Below, piece after piece: positions 7,317 through 17,300 of a stretch of 64,000 bases of DNA; positions within the stretch are counted from its first letter, which is position 1; each line of letters begins with the position of its first letter. A model generated the notes under the pieces. That model searched no databases, was not told where the DNA came from, and saw only the letters and a list, made by a program, of their open reading frames with translations. The position numbers and the translations under genes are program-made. The DNA comes from Yersinia nurmii. GTDB lineage: Bacteria; Pseudomonadota; Gammaproteobacteria; Enterobacterales; Enterobacteriaceae. The stretch lies in the NCBI RefSeq assembly GCF_001112925.1, contig NZ_CPYD01000005.1:186001-250000 (forward strand). Direction: 5' to 3'.

Positions 7317-10037
7317 ATGATGAAAGTGAAAAACCTCGCCCGGCAAATGCTTAACGCATTGAGCCGCAGTCTGCCACGCCGTCTTATCCGCCGCGAAGCG
7401 ATGCTGGATGGTTTACCGCAAAAAGGTGTGGCCAAAGAACTCCCCGCAGAACTGGCGCAACAACGCCTGCACTGTGCCAATGAAACACCGCAACAGCTCT
7501 ATGACCGTTTTAGCAGTCATCCGGAAGGACTGACAGAGCCGGAAGCCAACGCCATTCGCCAACGCCTTGGTGATAATACTATTGAAAATCAACAAGCTGT
7601 GCCTTGGTGGTTACACCTGTGGCACTGTTATCGCAATCCTTTTAATCTGCTGTTAACGCTGCTAGCGCTGATTTCCTACGCTACCGAAGATCTGACTGCT
7701 GCACTGGTCATTGGCGCTATGGTGCTGATCTCCACTCTGATGCATTTTATTCAGGAAGCCCGCTCTAATCAGGCCGCCGACGCCTTGAAAGCCATGGTTA
7801 GCAATACCGCTACGGTGATTCGCAGTGATGCCCATACTGGGAAAAGCGAGCATCGGGAAATCCCTATTTCTCAATTAGTTACTGGTGATATGATCAAACT
7901 CTCCGCGGGAGATATGATCCCGGCGGATCTGCGCATTTTGCTCGCCAAAGATCTTTTTATCAGCCAGGCTGCGCTGACAGGCGAATCCTTGCCGGTAGAA
8001 AAAACCGCTACCAGCCGTTATCCCGATGAATCTAACCCATTAGAACGAGATACCCTGTGCTTTATGGGGACCAATGTGGTCAGCGGATCGGCACTGGCTA
8101 TCGTTATCGGCACCGGTAATCAGACCTATTTCGGTCAGTTGGCCGAACGTGTCACTCATCAGGATGAGCAGCCAAATGCCTTTCAAAGCGGTATCAGTAA
8201 AGTCAGTTGGCTGCTCATTCGTTTTATGCTGGTGATGACGCCAATTGTTTTACTGATCAATGGGTTCACCAAAGGCGACTGGTGGGAAGCGGCACTCTTT
8301 GCCCTTTCAGTAGCCGTGGGTTTAACGCCAGAAATGCTGCCAATGATCGTGACCTCTACTCTGGCTAGAGGTGCGGTGAAATTGTCGCAGCAAAAGGTCA
8401 TAGTGAAACGTTTGGATGCGATTCAAAACTTTGGCGCGATGGATATTCTGTGTACCGATAAAACTGGCACGCTAACGCAGGATAAAATCGTGCTGGAAAG
8501 CCATACTGACGTCTTTGGTGCCAACAGCGAACGCGTACTGCATTATGCCTGGTTGAATAGCTATCACCAGACCGGTCTGAAAAACCTACTGGACGTCGCA
8601 GTTCTTAGTGCAATGGCGGAATCGAGCACCACCAAAGCGCTGCTCGATTACCGTAAAGTAGACGAAATTCCCTTTGATTTTGAACGCCGCCGCATGTCGG
8701 TGGTAGTGACCATTCAAGCCGATTATCACGAACTGATTTGCAAAGGTGCGCTGGAAGAAATGCTCAGCATTTGTAGCCATGTTCGTCAGGGTAATGAAGT
8801 TATTCCTTTGACTGAAATGCTGCTGACTCGTATTCGCCGCATTACCGATAAGTTAAATCAGCAAGGGCTGCGAGTTGTCGCCGTTGCCAATAAAATCTTA
8901 CCGGCAAATCATCAGGACTATGGCGTAGCCGATGAGTCCGATCTGATTCTGGAGGGTTACATTGCCTTCCTCGATCCACCGAAAGAAAGCACGGAACCCG
9001 CTCTACGGGCGCTGAAACAAAACGGCGTGACCGTCAAAATCCTTACCGGTGATAACGAGCTGGTAGCGCGAAAAGTCTGTAAAGAAGTCGGGCTTTCCGT
9101 CAATCAAGTACTGCGCGGCAGCGACATTGAGCAAATGAGCGACGAGGAACTGACCGCCGCCGCCCACGCGACTACGGTCTTTGCCAAGCTGACACCGCTA
9201 CACAAAGAACGTATTGTGCAAACTCTCCGTAATGCAGGCCATGTCGTTGGCTTTATGGGCGATGGTATCAATGATGCGCCAGCTTTACGGGCCGCTGACA
9301 TCGGAATTTCCGTGGATTCTGCGGTAGATATCGCCAAAGAAGCGGCGGATATTATCTTGTTGGAAAAAAGCCTAATGGTATTGGAGCAAGGGGTTATTGA
9401 AGGCCGCCGCACCTTTGCCAATATGCTGAAATACATCAAAATGACTGCAAGTTCCAACTTCGGTAACGTGTTCAGCGTGCTGATTGCCAGCGCCTTTTTA
9501 CCTTTCCTACCGATGTTGCCGCTGCATCTGCTGGTGCAAAACCTGATGTATGATATTTCGCAAATTGCGATTCCATTTGATAACGTCGATGAAGATCAGT
9601 TGACCAAACCACAACGCTGGAACGCCGGCGATTTAGGGCGTTTCATGGTGTTCTTTGGCCCGATAAGTTCGATCTTCGATGTGCTGACTTTTTCTCTGAT
9701 GTGGTGGGTATTTAAGGCCAACACGCCAGAAATGCAGACGCTATTCCAGTCCGGTTGGTTTGTAGAAGGCCTGTTGTCCCAAACGCTGATTGTGCACATG
9801 ATTCGCACCAAAAAAATCCCGTTTATTCAAAGTCGCGCTTCATGGCCTCTGTGCTTAATGACGCTGGCCGTTGTCGTGGTGGGTATCGGTTTAACCTTCT
9901 CGCCGCTGGCTGGTTTCCTACAGTTGCAGGCACTGCCGCTCAGCTATTTCCCATGGCTGATTGTGATTTTGACCGGTTATATGGTAACAACGCAGTTAGT
10001 CAAAGGCTGGTTTGTCCGCCGCTACGGCTGGCAATAA
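7317..10037 (+). CDS. mgtA: Mg2+-importing P-type ATPase
   Basis: MgtA (906 residues from this start; E. coli 898) is a P3B-type ATPase of the inner membrane that imports Mg2+ when external Mg2+ is low. It has the phosphorylation motif DKTGTLTQ with Asp381, the actuator motif TGES, the MGDGINDAPALRAADIG hinge, and about ten membrane segments. An upstream in-frame start at 7296 exists, but ATG 7317 follows AGG and gives the family N-terminus. The leader peptide and switching hairpins upstream indicate control at transcription elongation. Confidence 0.96.
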   Translation: MMKVKNLARQMLNALSRSLPRRLIRREAMLDGLPQKGVAKELPAELAQQRLHCANETPQQLYDRFSSHPEGLTEPEANAIRQRLGDNTIENQQAVPWWLHLWHCYRNPFNLLLTLLALISYATEDLTAALVIGAMVLISTLMHFIQEARSNQAADALKAMVSNTATVIRSDAHTGKSEHREIPISQLVTGDMIKLSAGDMIPADLRILLAKDLFISQAALTGESLPVEKTATSRYPDESNPLERDTLCFMGTNVVSGSALAIVIGTGNQTYFGQLAERVTHQDEQPNAFQSGISKVSWLLIRFMLVMTPIVLLINGFTKGDWWEAALFALSVAVGLTPEMLPMIVTSTLARGAVKLSQQKVIVKRLDAIQNFGAMDILCTDKTGTLTQDKIVLESHTDVFGANSERVLHYAWLNSYHQTGLKNLLDVAVLSAMAESSTTKALLDYRKVDEIPFDFERRRMSVVVTIQADYHELICKGALEEMLSICSHVRQGNEVIPLTEMLLTRIRRITDKLNQQGLRVVAVANKILPANHQDYGVADESDLILEGYIAFLDPPKESTEPALRALKQNGVTVKILTGDNELVARKVCKEVGLSVNQVLRGSDIEQMSDEELTAAAHATTVFAKLTPLHKERIVQTLRNAGHVVGFMGDGINDAPALRAADIGISVDSAVDIAKEAADIILLEKSLMVLEQGVIEGRRTFANMLKYIKMTASSNFGNVFSVLIASAFLPFLPMLPLHLLVQNLMYDISQIAIPFDNVDEDQLTKPQRWNAGDLGRFMVFFGPISSIFDVLTFSLMWWVFKANTPEMQTLFQSGWFVEGLLSQTLIVHMIRTKKIPFIQSRASWPLCLMTLAVVVVGIGLTFSPLAGFLQLQALPLSYFPWLIVILTGYMVTTQLVKGWFVRRYGWQ

Positions 10038-10067
10038 CGGACAGATAGCCAATATCCCAAACAGATA

Positions 10068-10091
10068 GCAGGAGGTTTAATATCCTCCTGC
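10068..10091. terminator. hairpin between mgtA and the convergent PTS regulator
   Basis: A perfect 8 bp GCAGGAGG/CCTCCTGC stem with an eight-base loop, extendable by AGAT/ATCT past one bulge, lies 30 nt after the mgtA stop. No clear T-run follows. It sits between two convergent genes and may serve both. Confidence 0.55.
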
Positions 10092-10145
10092 ATCTATCAT
10101 GGCAACATGATATTAAGAAATGGCTACGCTCTCTTATTTTCGGAA

Positions 10146-12074
10146 TTAGATGCGCCCTAAACAATCGATCGCAATGCCTTTAAAACTTTCAAAGTTCTGG
10201 CTACTGAGCAGACGGCTCATTGAGCGTTCACGAACAAAGGTAACAAACAGATCGTAGATAGCCATCGCTTCTTCATAATCACTTTTACTGATAGCCAGCA
10301 GGAAAATAACGTAGGCCGTTTCCCCTTCTCCCCATGCAACTCCTTGCGGAGCCAGAAGCGTGACCACCACGGTCTTTTTAGCCAACAGGCCGAGGGAATG
10401 AGGTAAAGCGATTCCTTCCCCCAGCATGGTGGAAACGATAGCTTCCCGCTCGACTACCGAAGGGTAAAAATCCGCATCGACGAAACCTTCAAGCTCCAGC
10501 TGCTGGCAAACTTTGCTGAACAATTGCGCCTGAGTCAGCGGTTCATTAACCAACACAAAATGGTTTTCATCAAAGAACTTTTCCAACATATAAGGCCGGG
10601 TACGATCGACTAAAACCAGTTTTCCCAGTTGCTCTAGCTGGTATTCCGTTGGAAAAGGCGACATCACCACTACCGGCTTATTTTTTTCCGTTAAACGCGC
10701 ATTGGAGATAATAAAATCTTCGGCGATAGTCGCTATATTTTCGTATTCCCGTAGAGAAATCGTCCTGGTTACCACGATTTGAGGATACTTTCGGGAAATT
10801 TGCGCCTGAATCATACGAATCGTCGAATTTCCGGTATCACACACCAGCATGACCTGCGGATGGCGTTCATAACCAATATTATAATGCCGCTCTAACCCCA
10901 CCCCAATATGCAGCACTAAATAGCCAATTTCATTTTCACTCAGGCTGTAAGGGGAATATTTCCCCCAACTGGAAACCGCCGCCAGCGTCACATCATAGGC
11001 CATTGGGTAATGCTGTTTGATATTAGATAACAGCGGATTAGGGATAGTGATTTGATATTTAACCCGCGTAATCATCGTCTTAATATGGGTCAGTAAATCG
11101 ATGCGTAATTGCTTATCATCCTGCAAATTATAGTTATAGTGAGAGTTAATATACGAAAGGATGTAATCCACCAGAGTTTCTTCATCGTCCGCGTTTATTT
11201 CGCTGGGCTGGCTGGTACTAGGCTCGCTGATTTCCATCCGCCGGGCGGCAATATTCACCCGAAGATAAGCCTCTTCTGCCGCTGAGATCTCTTTGCCAGC
11301 CAATAGCTGTAACTCATTGGCCAAACGTCCAGAAGCCAGTTTTACCGCTTCATCTACATCTTCAGCATCAAAATCAGATAGCGGATAGCCTTCAGCGATA
11401 CGTTTCACCGCTACCGCACAGTAAAAAATCAGGTACTGCTCACCTTCATCAGACAATCGCACGGCGTATTGAGACAATAATTGGTGCAATAAGTCGGTCA
11501 GCGCCGGCATCGCCGCATCGCTAAGAAAAACGTTTTTTAACAGTGAGTTGTCGCTGTCCTGTACATGTAGCTGAAACAGTAAATCGGTCAGGCAGGAACG
11601 AATGGCTAGCTCGGTGCCAAACAGCTTCATACCATAGCGAGGCTTGGCCTCTATGGTCAGATGGTAACTTCCCAGACGCTCTCTCACCTCAGCCATATCA
11701 CTTTGCAACGTACCACGGCTTACAAACCATTCATCAGCCAAATCTTCCAGCTTGAGTGAAAAGGCTGAGGTCAGAAAACGAATAAGCAAATACTGAACCC
11801 GCTCGGCGGCGGTACGCGGCGTCAGGTTCGTCTTAGGCGTTTGCTGCTGTAATACCTGAAAGCGTTCGGCATCATCGATCATTAATCGATAACCAAATCC
11901 CCGATTATGAATAAAGCGCGCACCATAGTGCTCAAGAATATCGTTCAGCGCAGTAATATCAGCTCGTACCGTTCGGGTCGAAACGGCAAAGCGCTTGGCC
12001 AGCTCATCCTGTGGCAGAGTTTCAGATTGCAGCGCATCGAACATATAAGCCAAACGTTGATAAGGAAATCTCAC
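10146..12074 (-). CDS. BglG/MtlR-type PTS-controlled transcriptional regulator
   Basis: This 642-residue protein has an N-terminal helix-turn-helix (TLPQDELAKRFAVSTRTVRAD), a second HTH near residues 100-130, two PRD domains (about 170-400), an EIIB-like domain (VMLVCDTGNST, from about 405) and a C-terminal EIIA-like domain with the phospho-histidine candidate in ALPHS. Such regulators activate or antiterminate sugar operons according to PTS phosphorylation. It is the last gene of the minus-strand operon that begins at 19140, so it probably controls that operon in response to its substrate. The target site is inferred (see 19219-19256). It is not DgaR, which is a LevR/NtrC-type activator in Salmonella. 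Confidence 0.8.
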   Translation of the reverse strand: MRFPYQRLAYMFDALQSETLPQDELAKRFAVSTRTVRADITALNDILEHYGARFIHNRGFGYRLMIDDAERFQVLQQQTPKTNLTPRTAAERVQYLLIRFLTSAFSLKLEDLADEWFVSRGTLQSDMAEVRERLGSYHLTIEAKPRYGMKLFGTELAIRSCLTDLLFQLHVQDSDNSLLKNVFLSDAAMPALTDLLHQLLSQYAVRLSDEGEQYLIFYCAVAVKRIAEGYPLSDFDAEDVDEAVKLASGRLANELQLLAGKEISAAEEAYLRVNIAARRMEISEPSTSQPSEINADDEETLVDYILSYINSHYNYNLQDDKQLRIDLLTHIKTMITRVKYQITIPNPLLSNIKQHYPMAYDVTLAAVSSWGKYSPYSLSENEIGYLVLHIGVGLERHYNIGYERHPQVMLVCDTGNSTIRMIQAQISRKYPQIVVTRTISLREYENIATIAEDFIISNARLTEKNKPVVVMSPFPTEYQLEQLGKLVLVDRTRPYMLEKFFDENHFVLVNEPLTQAQLFSKVCQQLELEGFVDADFYPSVVEREAIVSTMLGEGIALPHSLGLLAKKTVVVTLLAPQGVAWGEGETAYVIFLLAISKSDYEEAMAIYDLFVTFVRERSMSRLLSSQNFESFKGIAIDCLGRI

Positions 12075-12148
12075 TGCGCCTCTCCGCTGATTTATGGCAT
12101 TTCTGCCGGATACAGGCTGCTCCTGCCGGGAGGAACAGCCTGCCAGTG

Positions 12149-13411
12149 CTACTCTTTTTCCAATGGCGTAAATATCATTTGCGATGGACTACCCACTGGA
12201 ATGTAACCCGGAATAAAGCTCAATTCTCCACTGCTTTGATCCACCTTGAACCGGGTTATGTTATCGCTACGTTGATTCATTGCGTACAGGTAGTGACCAC
12301 TTGGATCTAAAACCAACGTACGCGGGTAATCACCACGCGTCCATACCTCCTCAATGGCTTTGAGATCCCCCTCGCCATTTACTGCAAACAGACCAATGCT
12401 GTTATGCAAACGGTTTGCCACATAGAGAAAACGCCCATCTTTTGACAGTGTTAAACCCGCGGCAAAATTGGTTCCACGAAACTCTTTTGGTAGCGAAGAC
12501 ACACTAACTACTTGTTCCAACGTCCCTTTCTGAGTATCCAAGCGGTAACTGGTCAGCGTAGAGGCTTCCTCATTAATCAGAAATAATACTTTTCCATTCG
12601 GGTGGAAAACAAAATGACGTGGGCCAGCCCCCGCAGAAGATGCACTGATATAGGGCGGTTCATTCGGTGTTAATGCACCCGTGGTCGGATCAAAATGCCA
12701 TTGATAGATCCGATCCAGACCCAGATCGGTAGAAAAAACAAACTTTCCGCTGGGATCGCTGGCGATCATATGAGCATGAGGGCCGTTATGATCGCTGGCG
12801 GCAAAACTACCTTCAACCGCAGCCACCGGTTTAGCCGCTCCCGCAGGGCCTTCATCCTGATGCACAGAGCTGACTGCCTCTATTTTTCCATCCGCAGCCA
12901 ACGGAAAAACCGCCACAGAACCGCTAACATAGTTCGCCACAAATAAATGACTGCCCGAAGGGGTCAAAGACAAATACACCGGCCCCGCACCCTGTGCATC
13001 AACCTGATTTAACAAAGTTAAGCCGCCATCTTGCGGATCGATACGATAGGCTACGATTGAACCGTGTTGACCACCGTTGTAATCAGATACCTCACTGGCG
13101 ACATACAACGTCTTCCCCTGACGGTCCGCCACTAACTGAGCCGGATTCGCCAGTTCACTAACCAGAGTTTTATTCTTTAATTCACCGGATGCAGGATCGA
13201 GTTGTAGTCGATAAACGCCTTCGCCGTTCGGGTTATAAGTGCCGACATACGCAAATTGCTTCAAATTTTCCGCTCCGCCAGATTTTTCTGCCCCATAAGA
13301 AGATGGATGAAATCCTGCCAATAGAACCAAAGAAAGGCCAACCGCGAGCAAACGCGGCGGTATGACATGAGATGCAGAGTATTTTTCAGAGAGGAATGGC
13401 CTGTTACGCAT
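12149..13411 (-). CDS. exported seven-bladed beta-propeller lactonase
   Basis: This 420-residue protein belongs to the lactonase/3-carboxymuconate cyclase-like family (PF10282), related to 6-phosphogluconolactonase Pgl. It carries YVGTYNPNGEGVY at the first blade, repeated GxxLYVANxxxxS-type blade motifs, and the DHNGPHAHMIASDPSGKF segment typical of the family. Unlike cytoplasmic Pgl, it has an N-terminal signal sequence (residues about 18-40, cleavage near SYGAE), so it should act in the periplasm. It lies 132 nt after dgaF and before the regulator on the same strand. I infer that it opens a sugar lactone to the aldonic acid that the operon imports. The substrate is unknown. Confidence 0.75.
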   Translation of the reverse strand: MRNRPFLSEKYSASHVIPPRLLAVGLSLVLLAGFHPSSYGAEKSGGAENLKQFAYVGTYNPNGEGVYRLQLDPASGELKNKTLVSELANPAQLVADRQGKTLYVASEVSDYNGGQHGSIVAYRIDPQDGGLTLLNQVDAQGAGPVYLSLTPSGSHLFVANYVSGSVAVFPLAADGKIEAVSSVHQDEGPAGAAKPVAAVEGSFAASDHNGPHAHMIASDPSGKFVFSTDLGLDRIYQWHFDPTTGALTPNEPPYISASSAGAGPRHFVFHPNGKVLFLINEEASTLTSYRLDTQKGTLEQVVSVSSLPKEFRGTNFAAGLTLSKDGRFLYVANRLHNSIGLFAVNGEGDLKAIEEVWTRGDYPRTLVLDPSGHYLYAMNQRSDNITRFKVDQSSGELSFIPGYIPVGSPSQMIFTPLEKE

Positions 13412-13514
13412 ATTTTTTCCTTATCACTATGACGCGACCAAGGTATGGGTCTATCTGACCTAACATCCAGATTTACAGGTAAAAACAGCCTACACCACAC
13501 CCGATAAAGAATGA

Positions 13515-13531
13515 GGCATCTCAACGATGCC
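13515..13531 (-). terminator. weak hairpin after dgaF
   Basis: GGCATC/GATGCC stem with a five-base loop lies just past the dgaF stop, in the 132 nt gap before the lactonase gene. Without a strong T-run it may attenuate rather than end operon transcription. Confidence 0.35.
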
Positions 13532-13543
13532 CCTTCTGGCAGC

Positions 13544-14284
13544 TTATGCCACGATTCTTTTTACTATGTTCAGCAAGGTGATCACGTCCTGCGGGCGTGT
13601 ATCACCCGTTTCGCTATCGATAATTGAGCTATAGATATGAGGAATAATCTTGCTGACTCCGGCATCGAGGGCAATCTGTAAAATTGTCTCGAAATTCTCC
13701 AGATCGATGCCGCCCGTCGGCTCCAGCCAAAAATCATGTTTGGCACAAGCCTCAGCCACACAACGGTATTCCTCAATGTGTTTTAACCCATCCATCGGGA
13801 AAAACTTAATCGAGCTGCCGCCCATATCTTTCAACATGGCGATGGCGGTTTCTACCGGAACAATCCCATCCGGCGCAGCGGCGCTCAGTGGGCCAGTAGA
13901 TATCTTCACGTAACCCACTTTTCCAGTCGGTGAAATCAATCCATTCACTATGGTTTCCGACTGACCAAGCAGCGCCCGGCTTGGGCCTACGCCGGTAAAT
14001 ACCTGATTAACATGCTGGGGCTGCACCTGTTGAGCAATTAAACTCACCATAGCGGATTGATTTGGGTCCCCTGCTCCAAGCCCCACTGACAGCGCATTGT
14101 CTATCCGTTCAGCGTATTCGCGCATATCGCTGACCGCACTTTCAACGTCCGGATAGTTTTTGGATAAAACACCAACCAAAACATGACCTTCAGCCGCCTG
14201 CCAGATAGCTTGCGCGTTGGATTTTGAACCCGCTAGCACATTGAGGCAAACTCGATTTCGGTAATAATTTGGGGTCAATTTCAT
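13544..14284 (-). CDS. dgaF: DgaF-like 2-dehydro-3-deoxy-6-phosphogluconate aldolase
   Basis: This 246-residue protein belongs to the KDGP aldolase family PF07071 (the EF_0839/AHA_3917 family), characterised as DgaF in Salmonella. It would split 2-keto-3-deoxy-6-phosphogluconate into pyruvate and glyceraldehyde 3-phosphate in the cytoplasm. Conserved segments include VGLGAGDPNQSAMV, FTGVGPSRALLG, PDGIVPVETAIAML and GGSSIKFFPMDGL. It starts 3 nt after the dgaE stop, so the two are translationally coupled. DgaE makes the KDGP that DgaF cleaves. Confidence 0.88.
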   Translation of the reverse strand: MKLTPNYYRNRVCLNVLAGSKSNAQAIWQAAEGHVLVGVLSKNYPDVESAVSDMREYAERIDNALSVGLGAGDPNQSAMVSLIAQQVQPQHVNQVFTGVGPSRALLGQSETIVNGLISPTGKVGYVKISTGPLSAAAPDGIVPVETAIAMLKDMGGSSIKFFPMDGLKHIEEYRCVAEACAKHDFWLEPTGGIDLENFETILQIALDAGVSKIIPHIYSSIIDSETGDTRPQDVITLLNIVKRIVA

Positions 14285-14287
14285 CGG

Positions 14288-15400
14288 TTAAGCTCCCTGA
14301 ATTAAGCGTTGAATACAGGTAGAAATGACTTCAAGCTGCGCTGGCGTGACACTGCGCACATCCACCTCAATTTTGCCTTCATTTGCTTTGTACGCGCGGA
14401 AATAAATTGCCGGAAAGCCCCCCATCAAAGCGGCGACCAGTTCTGGCGTTGAACGCCCAATTTTTACTTCGTCGAAGCTGATTTCGGTTCGGGCAATATC
14501 CCGACCGGCACTATCCCATACTACTTTTGCGGAGATACCGGGCAAAGCATTCAACTGACTGATAAATGGCGTCATTTTTTCAACCATTTGCTGGCCGGTG
14601 GTCTGCTCTAGTTGAATATAGCTCTCGATAGCCTGAGTCAGGCCAATAATGCTTTCCTTACCCACTTTCATCGCCCGACCAATACCATTCGACTGTAGCT
14701 TAACCCAATCTACGTAGGTCTTTTTGCCCAAGACTAACCCGCTGGTTGGCCCCTCAATCGCCTTCGCACCACTATAAATCACTAAATCAGCGCCCATCTG
14801 ATAGTAGCAGGCCAGATCTTCTTCGGCGGCCGCGTCCACAATCAGTGGCAATTGGTGCTTACGCGCGACCACAACCGCCTGCTCAACTGACAAAATGCTT
14901 TTTTGTACGCAATGGTGGGATTTTATATACAAAATCGCCGCAGTATTCGGCGTGATCGCCGCTTCAAGCTGATCGGCAGAGCATTCATTGGCATAGCCCG
15001 CTTCCACCACTTTACCGCCACCGAGGGCCACCATCGTATCCACCGGCGCGCCGAAATTAACGTTGTGCCCTTTCGGCAACACGATCTCATGGGGAATTTG
15101 CAGCGCCGCAGCGTGCAGATTAACCAATAAATTGGCGTTATCTTTCACGATAACGGCAGCTATTGACTGCGCAATACCCGCAGAAGCGCAGGAAACGACC
15201 ACCGCACTTTCCACATTCAGCAGTTCGGCAATATAAGCACCCGTTTTATTCACCAGATCTTTAACTTCGAAGAAGTGGTTTAGTCCGAATTCAACGGCTT
15301 CAACCACGTCCTGCCGCGGCGTGGAAACGCCCAAGATCGTCATCCGACCGGATGCATTAATCACGCTTTTTAGTTGGTACTTTTCATAGATCGAAGACAT
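14288..15400 (-). CDS. dgaE: DgaE-like PLP enzyme (D-glucosaminate-6-phosphate ammonia-lyase family)
   Basis: This 370-residue PLP enzyme belongs to the SelA-related family (TIGR01437), characterised as DgaE in Salmonella, which converts D-glucosaminate 6-phosphate to KDGP and ammonia. The probable Schiff-base lysine is Lys213 in YSGAKAIEGPTSG, after the PLP-binding aspartate in IVDAAAEED (Asp189). The start overlaps the end of the upstream amidohydrolase gene by 17 nt, and dgaF follows after 3 nt. It is not selenocysteine synthase: the length is shorter and selB is absent. The exact substrate here is inferred. Confidence 0.85.
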   Translation of the reverse strand: MSSIYEKYQLKSVINASGRMTILGVSTPRQDVVEAVEFGLNHFFEVKDLVNKTGAYIAELLNVESAVVVSCASAGIAQSIAAVIVKDNANLLVNLHAAALQIPHEIVLPKGHNVNFGAPVDTMVALGGGKVVEAGYANECSADQLEAAITPNTAAILYIKSHHCVQKSILSVEQAVVVARKHQLPLIVDAAAEEDLACYYQMGADLVIYSGAKAIEGPTSGLVLGKKTYVDWVKLQSNGIGRAMKVGKESIIGLTQAIESYIQLEQTTGQQMVEKMTPFISQLNALPGISAKVVWDSAGRDIARTEISFDEVKIGRSTPELVAALMGGFPAIYFRAYKANEGKIEVDVRSVTPAQLEVISTCIQRLIQGA

Positions 15401-16535
15401 CGTGAGATTTCCCTTCGTCAGTTAACACCAAGTCACCGGCGACAACAGCAGCCAATGGCAGCAAATATTTCTCTCCGGTTACGGATTTACCTTCTGAATC
15501 GACAAATACCTGAGGCTGTTGTTTCACTTCGAATATAGTCAAATCGGCATCAAAGCCTGCGGCTAATACCCCTTTACCGGTTAAACGTAATGCCTGCGCG
15601 GCATTTTCTGTTACGCAGCGAATAACTTGTTCGAGGTTAAGACCAATGGTAAAGAATTTAGACATCACCGTTGCCAGGCTGTGTACCGGCCCGGTAATAC
15701 GGTTGCGGCAGTAAATATCAGAACTGATGGTGTGAGGGTAAATTCCCTGTTTAATCGCCTGCTCAGCAACGTCGAAACTAAAACTGGCGCTGCCGTGACC
15801 GACATCCAATAACACACCACGTTTTAATGCTCGTTGAATAGACTCCCGCAGCGTACCGGACGGAGTCAAAATACGGTTGGGTTTACCGTTATAGCAGTGG
15901 GTAATAATGTCCCCTTGGGTCAGCAAATCGGCAATTTCATCTAGATCCGGCGGGTTATTGCCAATATGTACCATCAAAGGTAATTGGTTATTTTCCTGCT
16001 GGATTTCTTTAGCTCGAACCAAAGGCTTAATGCCGTTTTTCCCTACGACGCTACTGCTCATCCGAGCCTTAATCCCAATAATAAAGTCGGGGTTTCGAGC
16101 GATAGCATCACTGACGCTGGATTTATCGATTTGCTCCATATCGGCTAATTCGTTTTGCGTCACGATGCCGGTTTTAGCAATATTTAAAAACGCGTAAACC
16201 TGTGTTTTCGCCGCTCGCGTCAAGGTATAAAAATCATCCACGTCATTGGCCCCGGTACTCCCCGCGTCAATAACCGTAGTCACGCCGCTGGCCACACCAA
16301 TTAGATCCGCATCATCATGATAAATTGGCGAAGCTGGGTAGCAGTGAACGTGTGAATCAATCCAGCCTGCGCTGACAAAATACTGCCCCGCTAAATCTAT
16401 GGCTGCCTTGGCAGAAAGAGAGTCGATAGGATTTTCATTACATAGTGAAACCGAAGTAATCTTGCCGTCATCAATGACGATATCGACCTGATGCCCTTCA
16501 ACCAACCTTGCCCGTTTGATAATAAAGTCATGCAT
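15384..16535 (-). CDS. amidohydrolase/deacetylase family metalloenzyme (EF_0837/AHA_3915 type)
   Basis: This 383-residue cytoplasmic TIM-barrel metal hydrolase has the HVH motif (His62, His64), the candidate carbamylated Lys156 in IIGIKARMS, His190 (MVHIGNN), His213 (THCYNG) and the catalytic Asp273 (SSDIY). These are the ligands of dihydroorotase-like amidohydrolases. Members of this family consistently sit beside dgaE/dgaF-like genes. I infer that it removes an N-acyl group from an amino sugar acid so that DgaE can act. The substrate is unproven. It overlaps dgaE and follows the transporter-like genes by 93 nt. Confidence 0.8.
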   Translation of the reverse strand: MHDFIIKRARLVEGHQVDIVIDDGKITSVSLCNENPIDSLSAKAAIDLAGQYFVSAGWIDSHVHCYPASPIYHDDADLIGVASGVTTVIDAGSTGANDVDDFYTLTRAAKTQVYAFLNIAKTGIVTQNELADMEQIDKSSVSDAIARNPDFIIGIKARMSSSVVGKNGIKPLVRAKEIQQENNQLPLMVHIGNNPPDLDEIADLLTQGDIITHCYNGKPNRILTPSGTLRESIQRALKRGVLLDVGHGSASFSFDVAEQAIKQGIYPHTISSDIYCRNRITGPVHSLATVMSKFFTIGLNLEQVIRCVTENAAQALRLTGKGVLAAGFDADLTIFEVKQQPQVFVDSEGKSVTGEKYLLPLAAVVAGDLVLTDEGKSHDVFDL

Positions 16536-16628
16536 TATCTTTATTCTCCGTTAAATATCCGGGTAACAAGATGTGAGTGGCTAAATGATGATGGGGAAAA
16601 ATTGAACATCTAATTTCGCCCCGTAATA

Positions 16629-17282
16629 TCAAGAAATAGCGACCGGGAATAGAGAACCTAAAATCATCGCGCCTAAAATTGCACCGCCAGTGATAGGCTT
16701 GTTCCATAAATAGAACAATAACGCGCCAGCCAAAGAACCTATACCGATAGGAATAGAAGCTGCCATCGCAGACAGAATAATCAAGGGTCCAAGAAAACGG
16801 CCGGATGAATTACCTGCGCCCATCATGACATCCGCACCGTAAGTAGAATCACTCTGATTAATAGTGAATTTTCTAGCCAGAATAATTAGATAACCGATAG
16901 CGATACCAATAACTAATCCAGTAACCAGTGAAGCTGCAAAATTGGCTACAGGGAAAACAAACCCAGCGCCGAGCAATAATGCTGGAACCCCCAAACCGAC
17001 GCCGGTTTGAATCGCCCCACCAATATCCAGAATACCAACCAATGAGCCTTCAATAATGCGTGCAAATAAAAAGCTAGCACCGAACGCCGCTACTGCACCA
17101 TAAACGCCGGTATCCATACCTGCTCGCAACATGGAAACAAAAGCCACTTCGTTAAATGCGCCAATCCCATAGAGATAATACATATGGGTACCAGCAAAAA
17201 CTCCGGAAGATAATACGCCAACAAATATCGGGAATGACCAATCGGCATACCAAAAACCGTCTTTGGTTTGTTCATCCATCAT
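16629..17282 (-). CDS. DUF4310-type integral membrane protein
   Basis: This 217-residue membrane protein has about six hydrophobic segments with many glycines (for example GAIQTGVGLGVPALLLGAGF). It resembles the DUF4310 family (EF_0833/AHA_3914), which always lies next to DUF4311. ATG 17282 follows GGAGCTTG. A TTG codon one codon upstream is less likely. With the neighbour at 17301 it probably forms an inner-membrane transporter for the operon's substrate. Neither is a recognised EIIC, so whether it phosphorylates the substrate is unknown. Confidence 0.75.
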   Translation of the reverse strand: MMDEQTKDGFWYADWSFPIFVGVLSSGVFAGTHMYYLYGIGAFNEVAFVSMLRAGMDTGVYGAVAAFGASFLFARIIEGSLVGILDIGGAIQTGVGLGVPALLLGAGFVFPVANFAASLVTGLVIGIAIGYLIILARKFTINQSDSTYGADVMMGAGNSSGRFLGPLIILSAMAASIPIGIGSLAGALLFYLWNKPITGGAILGAMILGSLFPVAIS

Positions 17283-17300
17283 CAAGCTCCTGTAGAAATG

